From positions 1 to 6,140 of the forward strand of contig JAOZTO010000158.1 in assembly GCA_029942265.1 (NCBI GenBank): DNA of 6,140 nucleotides. The letters run 5' to 3'. Below are positions 6,061 to 6,140 of this stretch, piece after piece. Below the pieces are notes generated by a model. That model worked only from the letters and a program-made list of their open reading frames with translations. It was not told the origin of the DNA and did not search any database. Numbering within the stretch: the first letter of the stretch is position 1; each line of letters opens with the position of its first letter. Origin of the DNA: Desulfocapsa sp. Its GTDB lineage: Bacteria > Desulfobacterota > Desulfobulbia > Desulfobulbales > Desulfocapsaceae. Position numbers and translations under genes: made by a program.

Positions 6061-6066
6061 ATAATA
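6061..6066 (-). promoter_or_regulatory. Candidate -10 element for selC
   Basis: On the - strand TATTAT lies 16 bases before the first base of the tRNA, a five-of-six match to the -10 consensus and at the right distance for a short leader. No good -35 is found at 16-18 bases upstream; a TTG-containing stretch (TTGTTT) sits somewhat too close. The call is tentative. Confidence 0.28.
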
Positions 6067-6140
6067 ACAAATATTGATGAAAACAACGTAAATATTCGGC
6101 TAGCACCCCATCTTCGTTCGATCCGGCTTGTTCACATATG
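6067..6140. other. Unassigned sequence upstream of selC
   Basis: No gene could be supported here. On the - strand a reading frame is open from the window edge to a TAG at 6059-6061 (26 codons, ending LRCFHQYLLL), which could be the end of a gene that begins outside the window or chance. The outer ~45 bases are richer in G+C than the A+T-rich stretch beside the tRNA. Confidence 0.3.

Noticed and set aside
6106..6129. TTCGATC-containing stretch resembling a tRNA T-arm
   Set aside because: The bases on either side do not form a five-pair stem, and no acceptor or anticodon arm can be built around it.

Overview
The window looks like a moderately A+T-rich Gram-negative bacterial genome, most likely an anaerobe. 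It carries a TRAP transporter, a cytoplasmic group 3-type [NiFe] hydrogenase and a selenocysteine tRNA gene. That mix fits sulfate-reducing or related Desulfobacterota, but the taxonomic guess is inference with modest confidence. Coding density is high. All protein genes lie on the + strand, and the tRNA gene lies on the - strand.

Region 1 (1-2658) appears to be a transport and catabolism operon. It holds the C-terminal end of a TRAP small permease (DctQ type), a complete TRAP large permease (DctM type), and an NAD(P)-dependent dehydrogenase related to 2,4-diaminopentanoate dehydrogenase. The substrate-binding protein (DctP) is not in the window and probably lies upstream. A 187-bp intergenic stretch follows, with a 7-bp inverted repeat that may be a weak terminator and a good candidate promoter.

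Region 2 (2846-3715) encodes an RpiR/MurR-type regulator (helix-turn-helix plus SIS domain). Its SIS motifs differ from the usual sugar-phosphate-binding pattern. By position it is the likely regulator of the transporter/dehydrogenase genes, of the hydrogenase genes downstream, or of both.

Region 3 (3777-5929) encodes a soluble two-subunit [NiFe] hydrogenase, small then large subunit, two bases apart. Neither has a signal peptide. The small subunit has twelve cysteines in the arrangement for three [4Fe-4S] clusters. The large subunit has both metal-binding motifs but stops exactly at the final histidine, so it has no C-terminal extension for a maturation protease to remove. No MvhD, Hdr or diaphorase gene is present, so its electron partner is unknown.

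Region 4 (5930-6140) holds selC (tRNA-Sec, anticodon UCA) on the - strand, tail to tail with the hydrogenase large subunit and only 17 bp away. The last ~95 bp hold the selC upstream region and nothing else I can identify.

No CRISPR array, insertion sequence, integrase or phage gene was seen. The most notable points are the pre-matured hydrogenase large subunit, its lack of a redox partner gene, its tight convergent arrangement with selC, and a putative amine/amino-acid utilisation cassette of unknown substrate.
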